DNA from: an uncultured Oscillibacter sp.
GTDB taxonomy: Bacteria > Bacillota > Clostridia > Oscillospirales > Oscillospiraceae
Length of the DNA: 49,229 nucleotides
Direction of reading: 5' to 3'
Assembly: GCF_910587525.1 (NCBI RefSeq)
Contig: NZ_CAJULS010000005.1
Span: forward strand, 1-49,229
The notes under the pieces were generated by a model. The model saw nothing but the letters and a program-made list of their open reading frames with translations. It had not been told where the DNA came from and searched no databases. The translations under genes and the position numbers were made by a program. Below, in pieces: positions 23,325 to 31,956 of this stretch. Position 1 is the stretch's first letter. Each line of letters begins with the position of its first letter.

Positions 23325-26198
23325 TCAGGTAGTCAGGCCGGTGTTGTTGATGAGCTTATCCAGCACAGAGTCAATGGTGGTCATCAGCCGGCAGGCGGCG
23401 TTATAAGACTTGGCGTACATCATCAGATTCATGGCCTCGTCGTTGAAGTCCACAGAGGACACGGAGGCCCGGCTGGTGTCGATGCTCACCTGAGAGGCGT
23501 AGAAATTGTCCAGCTGCTTGGAGGCAATATTCCGGTCTTCGCCCAGAACGGTGTCGATATTGATCCACATCTGCTCCAGAGTGCCGACGAACATGGAATC
23601 ATGGCGGACATTATCCACACCCTCGTATTGTACAGCATCGGGCCGGAATTCCAAGTCTCTGTAAGAGAGGCTGGTGAAATTATTGATAATATTGTCGCTG
23701 TCCGAGGAGGCGGGCTCGGAGGAATCTGGAGGGCAGATGAAAGAGGGGACAATCTGGAGAGCATTTTCGGCCCAGTCCAGAGAGATGGAGATATTGGTGG
23801 CAGTGATGGGGGGATCGTCGTCGTTGCCGTTGCCGTTGTTGCTGAAGAGATTTCCGCCCCGGAAAGCGCCATTGCGAATGACATTGCCGTTGTCATCCTT
23901 CAAAGGATCGCCATTGGCGTCCGTGCGCGGCTCGGCCAGATATTCCTCAACGGAGTTGTACCCGGCCAGAGGGCCAGCCGCAGTGCCGGCAGTGGGGTCG
24001 GCCGGGGCTGTGACCCAGGCAGGAATGTCCTCCCACTTATCATTTTTGTTCAGGGTGTAGGTCTGGGTGGGGTCATTGGGATTTGTGACCGTCAGCACCG
24101 CACCATCGGTGCCGGTGGGGTCAATAAATTCGCCCTTGGGATTTACCAGATATCCCTGGTTCATCTTGTTCATCTCTGTGGCAAAGGTGTGGGCCAGCAG
24201 GTCCAGGGACTTCTGGTAGTAGGGGATGCCCCGCTTGGTGATGGCATTTTCGTCGATGTTGGCCACGGTATCCTGGCTGGAGAACTCACCGGCCTCGGTC
24301 AGCAGCTCCCGCTGGGACTGGAGCTTGCCGTACAGGTCGTTGTCATCCAGCTTCACCGCAGAGGAGGGAACCTTCTCATATACCTGCTTGATATAGGTGG
24401 GCTCGCCCCGGGCCGCGTCCAGGTCGTTGGTGTAGTAAGCTTGAATAGCGGCAATCTCAGCCGGAGTAGGGTTGGCGGGATCAGCGGGCGCGGCGGGAGG
24501 AGGATTCCCCCTTTGGTCATATTTGACGTAGCGGTAACCGCTGATAACAGCCGGATTGTAGTTTTGGTTTACCTTGGGCGTCCATGCCTTGGCATACTCG
24601 TCAGTACCCACTCCAGTCAGCACGGGAGTTCCATCGGCATTAAGCATCGGGTTGCCCGCAGCGTCAAACTGGACCTCAAGATATTTGCCGGTTGCCGGGT
24701 AATTTGGGTCTATCTGATCGGCCGGCTTCCCAAAATTAGGATTGTAGTGGTACACCTTCGCGGCCTGCTGGGCGTCGCTGGTACCCGTACCACTGCTGGT
24801 AAGATAGGGATAAGCAGTAGTACTGCCTTTCTTCCAAAGAGGATTCCGGGCAATATCGTCAGACAGCTGTTTGATATAGGTGGTGATCTTAATGGCGCCG
24901 GTGGCTTCGTCCACTTCGGTTGTGGCCTTGCCGCCGCTCTGCTCGAATTCCTCTGGTGTAATCACCGTCTTGGTGGGCTCCCCGATGGTGAAGAGCAGAC
25001 GCCCATTGCGGTCCTTCAGTTCGGAGACGGTGATGTCAAAGTTTTGGACGTGAGCGGCCTCCGCGTAGGTGGCGGTGGCTGTGCCATCCGCTTTCAGATA
25101 CAGCAGGCCGTCATTGGCACCGGTCTTGTCGTAGTCCGGATTTTCATTGGTGACCAACTTGGCGTCCGCCTCATTGGCAGTAGGATTGCCGTCTTTATCC
25201 AGATAGAGGTTCTTACCATCGTAAGCTGGATCAGTGGGATCCAACAGAGAAGCAGGATTTCTCTGCGGCACCTGTGCCCGTGCTTCATTGTTGGTCAGCG
25301 TCCCATCTGCCTCCATATATTTATAGGCCTTTTTGTTCAGAACGGCGTCAATGGAAAGCTGAGAGGAGTAGATGCCGTCGATCAGCACGGTCTCATCGGT
25401 GTGAACAGAGGAGTCCGGGTTGGCGTTGTCCAGCTTGATAATCAGCTTTTCAACCTCTGCGCCTACGCCAATCTTCTCCGTGCTGTAAGACACATCAATC
25501 TTGATATACTCGGAGAGCTGGTCAATCAGCAGATTCCGTTCATCCCGCATCTCCAGGGCGTCGTCACCGGAGATGTCCGCCTGACGGATGTTCTCATTCA
25601 GGTTCCGGATGTTGGTGAGGATGGTGTTCACCTGGGAGACGTTTTGCTCAAACATCGTCACGGTGCTCTTGTACTGCTCCTCCAGCCCGCGGCCATAGGA
25701 GCGCATCATATCAGCCAGATTTTTGCAGGCGGCCTTTACCTGGATGTCATACTCATTGTGGCCCGTCTCGGCGGTCAGGTTGTTCAGTGCGTCGAAGACC
25801 TTGCGGAACTCCGCCGCGAGAATGCCGAACTCCTTACCCTCGGTAATTTCTCCGCCCTTGCCCGTCTCGTCCAGAACTCCGGCGATACGGCTCAAACCCT
25901 CCAGAAGAGCGTCCATGGCGCCGACGTCGGCGGTCTTGGAGCGGTACTGGATATCCAGATAGGGGTCTCGCAGCTGGGACAGGCCATGGCACAAAACGCC
26001 CTGCCCCACCTTCACGCCAGTGGTGGAATAATAGCGGTCCGCGCCGGCATTATAGAGGCTCTTCTGATCCAGCCGCTGCCGGGTATAGCCCGAAGTGTTG
26101 ACGTTGGCAATATTGTTGCCGGTGACTGTCAGGCCGATCTGGGAGGCGTAGAGCGCCAGACGGGCCTGCGTAAAGGAACCAAATGTACCGATACCCAT
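23325..26198 (-). CDS. flgK: Hook-associated protein FlgK (HAP1), greatly enlarged
   Basis: FlgK is the first hook-filament junction protein. The N-terminus (GSFTQARLALYASQIGLTVT then GNNIANVNTSGYTRQR) and the C-terminus (SSVDFNDEAMNLMMYAKSYN then AACRLMTTIDSVLDKLI) are typical. The protein has 957 residues, against about 450-650 in relatives. The enlargement is in the central D2-type region and includes two blocks of a short repeat (residues about 291-385 and 462-608). The start at 26198 is chosen because GGAGG lies 6 bases upstream and the product then begins MGIGTFGSF; a longer in-frame version has no ribosome site. It follows flgN in the operon. Confidence 0.95.
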   Translation of the reverse strand: MGIGTFGSFTQARLALYASQIGLTVTGNNIANVNTSGYTRQRLDQKSLYNAGADRYYSTTGVKVGQGVLCHGLSQLRDPYLDIQYRSKTADVGAMDALLEGLSRIAGVLDETGKGGEITEGKEFGILAAEFRKVFDALNNLTAETGHNEYDIQVKAACKNLADMMRSYGRGLEEQYKSTVTMFEQNVSQVNTILTNIRNLNENIRQADISGDDALEMRDERNLLIDQLSEYIKIDVSYSTEKIGVGAEVEKLIIKLDNANPDSSVHTDETVLIDGIYSSQLSIDAVLNKKAYKYMEADGTLTNNEARAQVPQRNPASLLDPTDPAYDGKNLYLDKDGNPTANEADAKLVTNENPDYDKTGANDGLLYLKADGTATATYAEAAHVQNFDITVSELKDRNGRLLFTIGEPTKTVITPEEFEQSGGKATTEVDEATGAIKITTYIKQLSDDIARNPLWKKGSTTAYPYLTSSGTGTSDAQQAAKVYHYNPNFGKPADQIDPNYPATGKYLEVQFDAAGNPMLNADGTPVLTGVGTDEYAKAWTPKVNQNYNPAVISGYRYVKYDQRGNPPPAAPADPANPTPAEIAAIQAYYTNDLDAARGEPTYIKQVYEKVPSSAVKLDDNDLYGKLQSQRELLTEAGEFSSQDTVANIDENAITKRGIPYYQKSLDLLAHTFATEMNKMNQGYLVNPKGEFIDPTGTDGAVLTVTNPNDPTQTYTLNKNDKWEDIPAWVTAPADPTAGTAAGPLAGYNSVEEYLAEPRTDANGDPLKDDNGNVIRNGAFRGGNLFSNNGNGNDDDPPITATNISISLDWAENALQIVPSFICPPDSSEPASSDSDNIINNFTSLSYRDLEFRPDAVQYEGVDNVRHDSMFVGTLEQMWINIDTVLGEDRNIASKQLDNFYASQVSIDTSRASVSSVDFNDEAMNLMMYAKSYNAACRLMTTIDSVLDKLINNTGLTT
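24375..24815 (-). repeat. Second protein repeat block in FlgK
   Basis: Residues about 462-608 contain YPYLTSSGTGTSDAQQAAKV followed by YHYNPNFG, then KYLEVQFDAAGNPMLNADGT, then a NYNPAVISGYRYVKYDQRGN unit and a degenerate one ending EPTYIKQVYEKV. The units are more divergent than in the first block but keep the YL/YV, DG-or-GN, Ala and NP(Y/F) positions. Confidence 0.65.
25044..25328 (-). repeat. First protein repeat block in FlgK
   Basis: Residues about 291-385 carry three units: YKYMEADGTLTNNEARAQV with PQRNP, then LYLDKDGNPTANEADAKLVT with NENPDYD, then LYLKADGTATATYAEAAHV. The first unit closely matches QYLKPDGTGTNNSNLAAQV with PEENPDYD in FlgL, including the TNN and AQVP steps. Confidence 0.75.
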
Positions 26199-26282
26199 AA
26201 ATAACCTCCATGCGCCCCATGGCGCCAAGCTCGAGATGCGGCCTTCATAACGAGGGCCTCTATAAAAAACCTGTGCGCTTTA

Positions 26283-26765
26283 TCAGGCGCGAAAATCTGT
26301 TTTCATGCTGGGGGGAGTGTCCGGCGGCGGAGGCGGCACATAACCGGGCCCGCCCTCCGGGGCAGATGCTCCGCCCATGCTGGTGATGATCGCGTCGACT
26401 TCCCGCAGGTGCCGCTCCAGCACGGTCCGGGCGCCGTCCGCCTCCTTGCGGTAATCCTGATACTGCTTTTGCAGCAGGGCCACGGCTTCTCTGGCCTGGC
26501 CCTGCGCCTCCGGAGGAAAGTGCTCCGGCATGCGGGAGAGGGGGAGATCCCCGCAGCCCAGCTGGGAGAGCAGTTTCTCCCGGGTCTGCTCCATGCCGCG
26601 GAAAGCCAGCGTCATGGCCTGCTCCTGCTTCATGATTTCGTCCAGGGCCATCAGATCGTCGCTGTTGGCGGCGGCAGCCTTCTTTTGGGCCAGGGCGGAG
26701 AGCTGTTCCAGATTCTTTCCCAGAGAGCGGAGCAGGGCGAGATACGCCTGATATACGTCGCTCAT
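26283..26765 (-). CDS. flgN: FlgN-type export chaperone for FlgK/FlgL
   Basis: This 160-residue helical protein lies directly between flgM and flgK, the invariant position of FlgN, which binds the C-termini of FlgK and FlgL and delivers them to FlhA. Heptad-rich stretches (YQAYLALLRSLGKNLEQLSA, LMALDEIMKQEQAMTLAFRG) and the IMKQEQA segment match FlgN. The last 30 residues are a Pro/Gly-rich disordered tail (YVPPPPPDTPPSM). Start ATG at 26765 lies 3 bases from the flgM stop. The family call is by position and helical pattern more than by a sharp motif. Confidence 0.82.
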   Translation of the reverse strand: MSDVYQAYLALLRSLGKNLEQLSALAQKKAAAANSDDLMALDEIMKQEQAMTLAFRGMEQTREKLLSQLGCGDLPLSRMPEHFPPEAQGQAREAVALLQKQYQDYRKEADGARTVLERHLREVDAIITSMGGASAPEGGPGYVPPPPPDTPPSMKTDFRA

Positions 26766-26768
26766 CGG

Positions 26769-27080
26769 TCAAGCCTCCGTCAAAAACAGCATCCGCCCGG
26801 CAATCGCCATGGGATCGGGCGTATATTCCCCGGTGGATACCGACTGGCGCAGGGCCTGAATATCCCCGGTGGTGGTGGCGGTCCGGACCTCCTGAGAGAG
26901 GCGGCTTACCAGCTGCATCTGGAAGGCGCTTCTGCCCTCGGGCAGAGGGGAGAAGGTGGCGGAGTCATATTTGTGTTCCACCGCGGACTGGGCGGAAGAG
27001 CCCCGACGAAGAGTGGAATAATAGGACTTGGAAGCGGCCACAGAGGAGACAGGGCTGGGACGACTGGAAGAAGTCAGCAC
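26769..27080 (-). CDS. flgM: Anti-sigma-28 factor FlgM
   Basis: This 103-residue FlgM binds sigma-28 until it is exported through the completed hook. The C-terminal sigma-binding half is recognisable: QLVSRLSQEVRTATTTGDIQ followed by VSTGEYTPDPMAIAGRMLF. The N-terminal half is Ser-rich and disordered, as in the family. The start is GTG at 27080, with AAAGGA about 11 bases upstream; no better start is visible. It is the first gene of the late operon and lies 48 bases downstream of the sigma-28 promoter at 27128-27153, giving direct feedback on its own target. Confidence 0.88.
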   Translation of the reverse strand: MLTSSSRPSPVSSVAASKSYYSTLRRGSSAQSAVEHKYDSATFSPLPEGRSAFQMQLVSRLSQEVRTATTTGDIQALRQSVSTGEYTPDPMAIAGRMLFLTEA

Positions 27081-27127
27081 GACATCTCACATCCTTTCTG
27101 TAATGTTAAGCTGATCTCTTAATATTC

Positions 27128-27153
27128 ATATCGGCATTTATGCAGAAAAGTTA
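27128..27153 (-). promoter_or_regulatory. Sigma-28 promoter of the late flagellar operon
   Basis: On the - strand TAAC (27150-27153), 14 bases, then GCCGATAT (27128-27135) matches the sigma-28/SigD consensus (TAAA-N14/15-GCCGATAT) in the whole -10 and three of four -35 bases. It should drive flgM to yjfB. Confidence 0.85.
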
Positions 27154-27203
27154 AGGATACAGGGAAAAGAACTTTTCGTGCAGAGGGGAGTTTCTGGAAA
27201 AAA

Positions 27204-27233
27204 CACGGCGGAACCCAAACGGGTTCCGCCGTG
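27204..27233 (-). terminator. Intrinsic terminator of the cheA-cheB operon
   Basis: A perfect 13-base-pair stem (27204-27216 with 27221-27233) has an AAAC loop. On the - strand it is followed by TTTTTTCC. It lies 50 bases after the cheB stop codon and insulates the flgM promoter region. Confidence 0.93.
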
Positions 27234-27282
27234 CCGTATACATATTAGTTCGCATTCTAACGGCAGGGTACCGGGGAATGCA

Positions 27283-28353
27283 TTACAGAGTTTTCAGGTG
27301 CCGCAGCAGCACGTTGGCCACGCCTTCGCAGGGAGCCTGAGTACACACTGCACCGATGTCGTGGGCCACCTTAGGCATACCGTAGACCACGCTGGATTCC
27401 TGGTCTTGACCAATGGTGTAAGCGCCTTTGCGGCGCATGGCCAGCAGTCCTGCCGCACCGTCCTGGCCCATACCGGTCATGATGATGCCCACCATCTTGC
27501 AGCGGACCACCTCTGACATGGACTGGAACAGGGCGTCCACCGAGGGGCGGTGGCCGCTGACCTTCTCTCCCGGCATGCAGGAGACAGTGTACTTGTCTCC
27601 GATCCGGACGATTCGGGCCTGCAGATCCGCAGGAGCCACCAGGGCCAGCCCGCGGCGGAGCTCGTCGCCGTTTTTGGCCTCCCGCACCTCCATCTGGCAG
27701 AGGTTGTTCAGACGGTTGGCGTACATGGCGGTAAAGCCCTTGGGCATATGCTGTACAATGACCATGGGGGGAATGTCGGCGGGCAGGCGCTTCATGACCT
27801 CCAGTGTGGCCTCTGTTCCGCCGGTGGAGGCGCCGAGGCCGATCACCACGCTGTTCAGGGCGGGGTTGCCCCCCAGAAGCCCGGTGGGAGAGGCAGAGGC
27901 CGCTGCCGCGGCAGCGGCTGCTCCTGCGGCGGAGACCGCCGATGGACGGGCGACACGGACCCGGGACATGGAGGCCACCAGCACCTTCTGGGCCAGGGCG
28001 GTGATAAAGGAGGCCTGAGTGTCCTCGGTGGAGGGCTTGCGGACAAAGTCCACTGCTCCGGCGGCCAGGGCGTCAAACACTTTCAGATTCAGCGAAGAGA
28101 CGAGAATCACAGGTATGGGGTTGGTGGGGAGATACTCTTTGAGGAACTCAATACCGTTTTGACCGGGCATCTCCACGTCCATCGTAACCACGTCGGGGCT
28201 CAGGGCGGGAATCTTCTGCCGGGCGTCCAGGGTATTGATGGCGAATCCCACAACCTCGATCCTGGGATGGGCTGAGAGGCCTTTTGTAATCATGCTGCGT
28301 GCCAGCAGCGAGTCATCCACCACCAAGACGCGGATTTTTTTGCCTGGTATCAT
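27283..28353 (-). CDS. cheB: Chemotaxis response-regulator methylesterase CheB
   Basis: CheB (356 residues) removes methyl groups from, or deamidates, chemoreceptors when phosphorylated by CheA. The receiver has the DD pair (VLVVDDS) and phosphoacceptor D59 (VTMDVEMPG). An Ala-rich linker (about 138-156) leads to the esterase domain with catalytic S176 (GASTGG), H202 (IVQHMP) and D298 (MTGMGQDG), all intact. The start at 28353 (MIPGKKIRVLVVDD) has AAGGAGGT 12 bases upstream; a longer in-frame version would overlap cheR. It is the last gene of the operon. Confidence 0.96.
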   Translation of the reverse strand: MIPGKKIRVLVVDDSLLARSMITKGLSAHPRIEVVGFAINTLDARQKIPALSPDVVTMDVEMPGQNGIEFLKEYLPTNPIPVILVSSLNLKVFDALAAGAVDFVRKPSTEDTQASFITALAQKVLVASMSRVRVARPSAVSAAGAAAAAAAASASPTGLLGGNPALNSVVIGLGASTGGTEATLEVMKRLPADIPPMVIVQHMPKGFTAMYANRLNNLCQMEVREAKNGDELRRGLALVAPADLQARIVRIGDKYTVSCMPGEKVSGHRPSVDALFQSMSEVVRCKMVGIIMTGMGQDGAAGLLAMRRKGAYTIGQDQESSVVYGMPKVAHDIGAVCTQAPCEGVANVLLRHLKTL

Positions 28354-28387
28354 GTCTGTTGAGAAACCTCCTTCAAAGGGATCGCTG

Positions 28388-29233
28388 TTATTTCTGGAAG
28401 ACCGCCGTGGCAAGCCTGCGATAGGGTGCACTGGCACCCAGATTTTCCGAACAGCTGATCATGAAATAGCCGCTGGGAACTGTGGCGTCATAAAAACGGC
28501 GGACCAAGGCGTCTTTGGTGGGCTGGTCAAAATAGATCATCACGTTGCGGCAGAAGATCATGTCGAATTTCCGCCGGAACTGGATGGGGCCCATCAGGTT
28601 GAAGGTCCGGAAGTCTACATTGTTCCGCACCGCCGGAGAGACGGTGTGGGTGCCGTCTTTGTTAGGGGTGAAGTACTTCCGCTTCCACTCCAGAGGAATG
28701 GTGTCCGGCAGGGTGTATGTACCCTTTCGGGCGGCAGCCAGTGCCTGGGCGGAAATGTCCGTGGCCAGGATGCGGGTGTCCCACTGGCTGGCCTGGCTTC
28801 CCAGATAGTCGAAGAGGAACATGGAGAGGTTGTAAGGCTCCTCGCCGCTGGAACAGCCCGCGCTCCAGATAGAGAGACACTTGTCGCGCTGGTGACGCTG
28901 GACCAGGTCCGGAATGATCTTCTCACGGAAGAAGTCCAAAGGCTCCTTCTCCCGCATGAAAAAGGTGTAGTTGGTGGTGAGCTTGTTGATAATCAGAGTG
29001 ATTTCGCTGTCCTCTTTTTTGTCCAGCACGTGATTGACAAACTCTCCGAAGCTCTTGTAGCCCAGCTTCCGGATGGCAGGAGAGAGCCGTCCGGTGATGA
29101 GCTGCTTTTTCTGAGAGAGGTCAATGCCGTAGGAGGACTGGATGAAATTCACCATCCGCTTGAAGTCGGCATCGGAAATCATCATGGGGGAAAAGGCGCC
29201 TGCCCCCTCCGCGCCCTTGGCCGCGTCACTCAT
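28388..29233 (-). CDS. cheR: Chemoreceptor methyltransferase CheR
   Basis: This 281-residue CheR transfers methyl groups from S-adenosylmethionine to receptor glutamates. The N-terminal helical domain contains TGRLSPAIRKLG, and TTNYTFFMRE is the substrate-site segment. The SAM-binding fold shows SIWSAGCSSGEEPYNLSMFL, then ILATDISAQALAAARKG and IFCRNVMIYFD. It overlaps the cheW stop by 8 bases. No pentapeptide-binding beta-subdomain insertion is obvious, which fits receptors lacking NWETF. Confidence 0.96.
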   Translation of the reverse strand: MSDAAKGAEGAGAFSPMMISDADFKRMVNFIQSSYGIDLSQKKQLITGRLSPAIRKLGYKSFGEFVNHVLDKKEDSEITLIINKLTTNYTFFMREKEPLDFFREKIIPDLVQRHQRDKCLSIWSAGCSSGEEPYNLSMFLFDYLGSQASQWDTRILATDISAQALAAARKGTYTLPDTIPLEWKRKYFTPNKDGTHTVSPAVRNNVDFRTFNLMGPIQFRRKFDMIFCRNVMIYFDQPTKDALVRRFYDATVPSGYFMISCSENLGASAPYRRLATAVFQK

Positions 29234-29717
29234 GGGGGATCAGCTGGTCGCAGTCCAGCACCAGCATGGTGCCGGAGCCGTCGGGCAGGGTGCACATTCC
29301 GGACACCAGCTTCTGGGCGCTCTGGGAGGGAATGGGCAGGATGCTGGCGTTGGGGATATCCAGCATCACCTCAACGGAGTCCACCAGAATGCCCAGCTGG
29401 GTGCCGTTGTAGTTCAGAACCACCAACAGGCTTTCGCTCTCCAAAGAGGGCTTGCCCAGCCGCCGGCGGATATCCATGATGGGGATGATCTGACCGCGCA
29501 TGTTGTAAATACCGCAGATATAGTCCGGCATCATGGGCAGATAGGTGGCCGTGTGGGTGTTCAGAATTTCCACCACATACTCGGCGTCCACACCCAGGCG
29601 CAGGTCGTCTGTGATAAAAATCAGATATTTCCGGCTCTCTACCGTCTCTTCCAAAGTGGGAATCTCCGGGGTATCCTCCTCAATTTGGAACAGGACATTT
29701 TCATTTATTCCGCTCAT
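29226..29717 (-). CDS. cheW: Chemotaxis coupling protein CheW
   Basis: This 163-residue CheW bridges CheA and receptors. The typical fold is visible: RKYLIFITDDLRLGVDAEYV, then YICGIYNMRGQIIPIMDIRR (the conserved NxRGxIxPxxDLR-type loop) and LGILVDSVEVMLDIP. An N-terminal acidic arm of about 30 residues precedes the domain. AGGAGG lies 9 bases upstream of the ATG and the gene is 22 bases downstream of cheA. Confidence 0.95.
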   Translation of the reverse strand: MSGINENVLFQIEEDTPEIPTLEETVESRKYLIFITDDLRLGVDAEYVVEILNTHTATYLPMMPDYICGIYNMRGQIIPIMDIRRRLGKPSLESESLLVVLNYNGTQLGILVDSVEVMLDIPNASILPIPSQSAQKLVSGMCTLPDGSGTMLVLDCDQLIPHE

Positions 29718-29738
29718 TGCGTTTCCTCCTTCGGCGTC

Positions 29739-31832
29739 TTACGCGCCCCGGGCCGCCGCGAAGAGGCCGCCCGCGTCCAGAATGATGCTGATGTTGCCGT
29801 CGCCCAGGATACTGCATCCGGTGATGCCGAAGTTCTTGACGTCAAAGCTGTTGACGTAGGCGGGCAGCGGCTTGACCACGATCTGCTGCTCGCCCAGCAG
29901 CTCATCCACAAACAGACAGTAGGAGACATCGCCGGACTCCAGCCACATCAAAATGCCCTCCTCAATCTCGTCCGTGCCGCTGGGGAGATTGTAGAAGTCC
30001 TTGGCGCGGATCACGGGGTAGTACCCGTCCATAACCTTGACCATCTCGCCGTCGATGGAGTCGTGGAGGATATCCGTGGAATTGATCTTCATGGTCGAAC
30101 GGATATTATTGATGGGAATCGTGAAGATGGAGTTACCCACAGAGACCTCCATGCCGTCCATGATGGCCATAGTCAGGGGAATGCGCATGGTGGTGATCAT
30201 GCCCTTGCCCTGCTCGCTGGTGATGCTGACAGTGCCGCCCAGGCTCTCCACGCCGCTTTTCACCACGTCCATGCCTACGCCGCGGCCGGAAAACTCCGTC
30301 ACCTGCTGGTTGGTGGAGAAGCCGGGGGCCATGAGGAAGTTCAGGATTTCCTTGTGGCTGTACTCCACATCCGGGAAGGCGATGCCGTTCTTGATGGCCT
30401 TTTTCAGCACGGCCTCGTCGTTGACCCCGGCGCCGTCGTCCTTGATCTGGATGATGACCTCGCTGCCGGTGTCTTCGGCGGAGAGGACGATCTCGCCCAC
30501 AGGGTCCTTGCCGGCGTCAATACGGTCCTGGACGTTCTCCTCAATGCCGTGGTCCATGGAGTTGCGGACCATGTGCATGATGGGGTCGCCGATGGAGTCC
30601 ACGATGGTTTTGTCCACCTCGGTGTTCTCGCCGATGAGGGTGAGCTTGACCTGCTTGTTCAGCTTCTTGCTCATGTCCCGCACAATACGGTTCATCTTCT
30701 GGAAGGTGTTGGACACCGGAATCATCCGCAGGGACATGGACACATCCTGAAGCTCGTCAGTAAGCTTGCGCAGCTGCCGGGCGGACTTGGAGAAGGCATC
30801 CAGATGGAGCCCCTTCAGATCCGGGGAGGCGGTGACCATGGCCTCAGTGATGACGATCTCGCCCACAATGGCGGAGAGCTGGTCCAGTTTGCTCAGACCC
30901 ACGCTGATGAGGCTCTCCTTCTGATGCTGCTGGTTGTTGGCGGCCGGCGCTGCCGGCGCGGGCTTAGCGGGCGCAGCAGGCTTGGGAGCCGCCGCGGCCT
31001 GGGGGACGGGGGCCTCCTCCGCTTCCTCCTCCTGGGGCGGGGCGGGGACATAGTCGTGAGGCTGGTAGGAGTGTACGGATCCGGCTTCACGGATTACGGG
31101 GATGGACCGTTCCCGGTCATCGGCGTTTTTGAACATCAAAAGGAAGCCGTTGTCGATAATCTGCTCGGAGGTGGAGGCGTCGCTCTCCACAGCGGCGGGC
31201 TCATAGAGGAAATCCGCCTCGGAACAGAAGCTCTGAATAGAGGTGATCAGCATGTAGGCCCGCAGATTCTCCATGCCGCAGCCGTCATCAAAAAAGACCC
31301 GCAGCTCATAGGGGAAGTCAGGGTTTCCCGTGCCGGGACCGGCAGGGACCGCGGCAGGCGGAGCCGCCGGAGCAGTCTCGGCCGGGGCGGGCGCCGCGGG
31401 CGCGGGGGCCTCCGCCGCCGGTTCCTCTCCTTTAATTTTAGCGATCAGGCTATTAATATTTGCAAGGAAGCTGTCGACATCTTTATTAAGGGGCTCTTCT
31501 GCCTCCACCTTTTCCATTTCCTCACGGAAATAGTCAACGGCGTGGAGCATTACATCGAACAGCGCAGGGCGGTCCGCATCTTTAACCACGGACATCGTGC
31601 CCTCCCGGATCAGGAAGAACATGTCTTCGATCCGGTGGGAGACCGTCGCCAGGGTGTCAAATTCCATCATGGCGGAAGAGCCCTTGATGGTATGCATAAT
31701 CCGGAAAATTTCGTTCACGTTGTCCTGGGAGAAAGTATTCTCCTTTTCCGCGTCCAGAACGATTGTCTCCAGCTGTTCCAGCAGGGAGTTGGTCTCGTAA
31801 ATATACATGTCCAGGATGTCATTGCTGCTCAC
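29739..31832 (-). CDS. cheA: Chemotaxis histidine kinase CheA
   Basis: CheA (697 residues) autophosphorylates and passes phosphate to CheY, CheB and CheV. The order is: HPt domain with H47 (FRIMHTIKGSS), a P2 region (about 175-255), a long Pro/Ala-rich linker (about 260-305), a dimerisation helix pair (LSKLDQLSAIVGEIVITEAM), an ATPase domain with N-box HMVRNSMDHGIE, G1 DDGAGVN and G2 GRGVGMDVV, and the CheW-like regulatory domain to the end. The start is GTG at 31832, preceded by GAGGTGG. It is the first gene of the cheA-W-R-B operon, 32 bases downstream of a sigma-28-type promoter. No cheY is present in the window. Confidence 0.97.
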   Translation of the reverse strand: MSSNDILDMYIYETNSLLEQLETIVLDAEKENTFSQDNVNEIFRIMHTIKGSSAMMEFDTLATVSHRIEDMFFLIREGTMSVVKDADRPALFDVMLHAVDYFREEMEKVEAEEPLNKDVDSFLANINSLIAKIKGEEPAAEAPAPAAPAPAETAPAAPPAAVPAGPGTGNPDFPYELRVFFDDGCGMENLRAYMLITSIQSFCSEADFLYEPAAVESDASTSEQIIDNGFLLMFKNADDRERSIPVIREAGSVHSYQPHDYVPAPPQEEEAEEAPVPQAAAAPKPAAPAKPAPAAPAANNQQHQKESLISVGLSKLDQLSAIVGEIVITEAMVTASPDLKGLHLDAFSKSARQLRKLTDELQDVSMSLRMIPVSNTFQKMNRIVRDMSKKLNKQVKLTLIGENTEVDKTIVDSIGDPIMHMVRNSMDHGIEENVQDRIDAGKDPVGEIVLSAEDTGSEVIIQIKDDGAGVNDEAVLKKAIKNGIAFPDVEYSHKEILNFLMAPGFSTNQQVTEFSGRGVGMDVVKSGVESLGGTVSITSEQGKGMITTMRIPLTMAIMDGMEVSVGNSIFTIPINNIRSTMKINSTDILHDSIDGEMVKVMDGYYPVIRAKDFYNLPSGTDEIEEGILMWLESGDVSYCLFVDELLGEQQIVVKPLPAYVNSFDVKNFGITGCSILGDGNISIILDAGGLFAAARGA

Positions 31833-31863
31833 GGGAACACCACCTCATTCGTCTTTTTTAAAT

Positions 31864-31890
31864 TTATCGGCCCGACGCCGCAAAAAAATA
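31864..31890 (-). promoter_or_regulatory. Sigma-28 promoter of the cheA operon
   Basis: On the - strand TATT (31887-31890), 15 bases, then a perfect GCCGATAA (31864-31871). The spacing matches sigma-28, and the -35 variant TATT is shared with the candidate before fliD. Confidence 0.75.
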
Positions 31891-31956
31891 AGTAGTCTTC
31901 TGAAGATTTTTCTGCTATGATATACAGTATAAGTCTTTTTCTGCGAGGTGTCAAGA

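Noticed and set aside
23601..26204. An 867-codon open frame opposite flgK
   Set aside because: Shadow of FlgK, which has clear N- and C-terminal family motifs.
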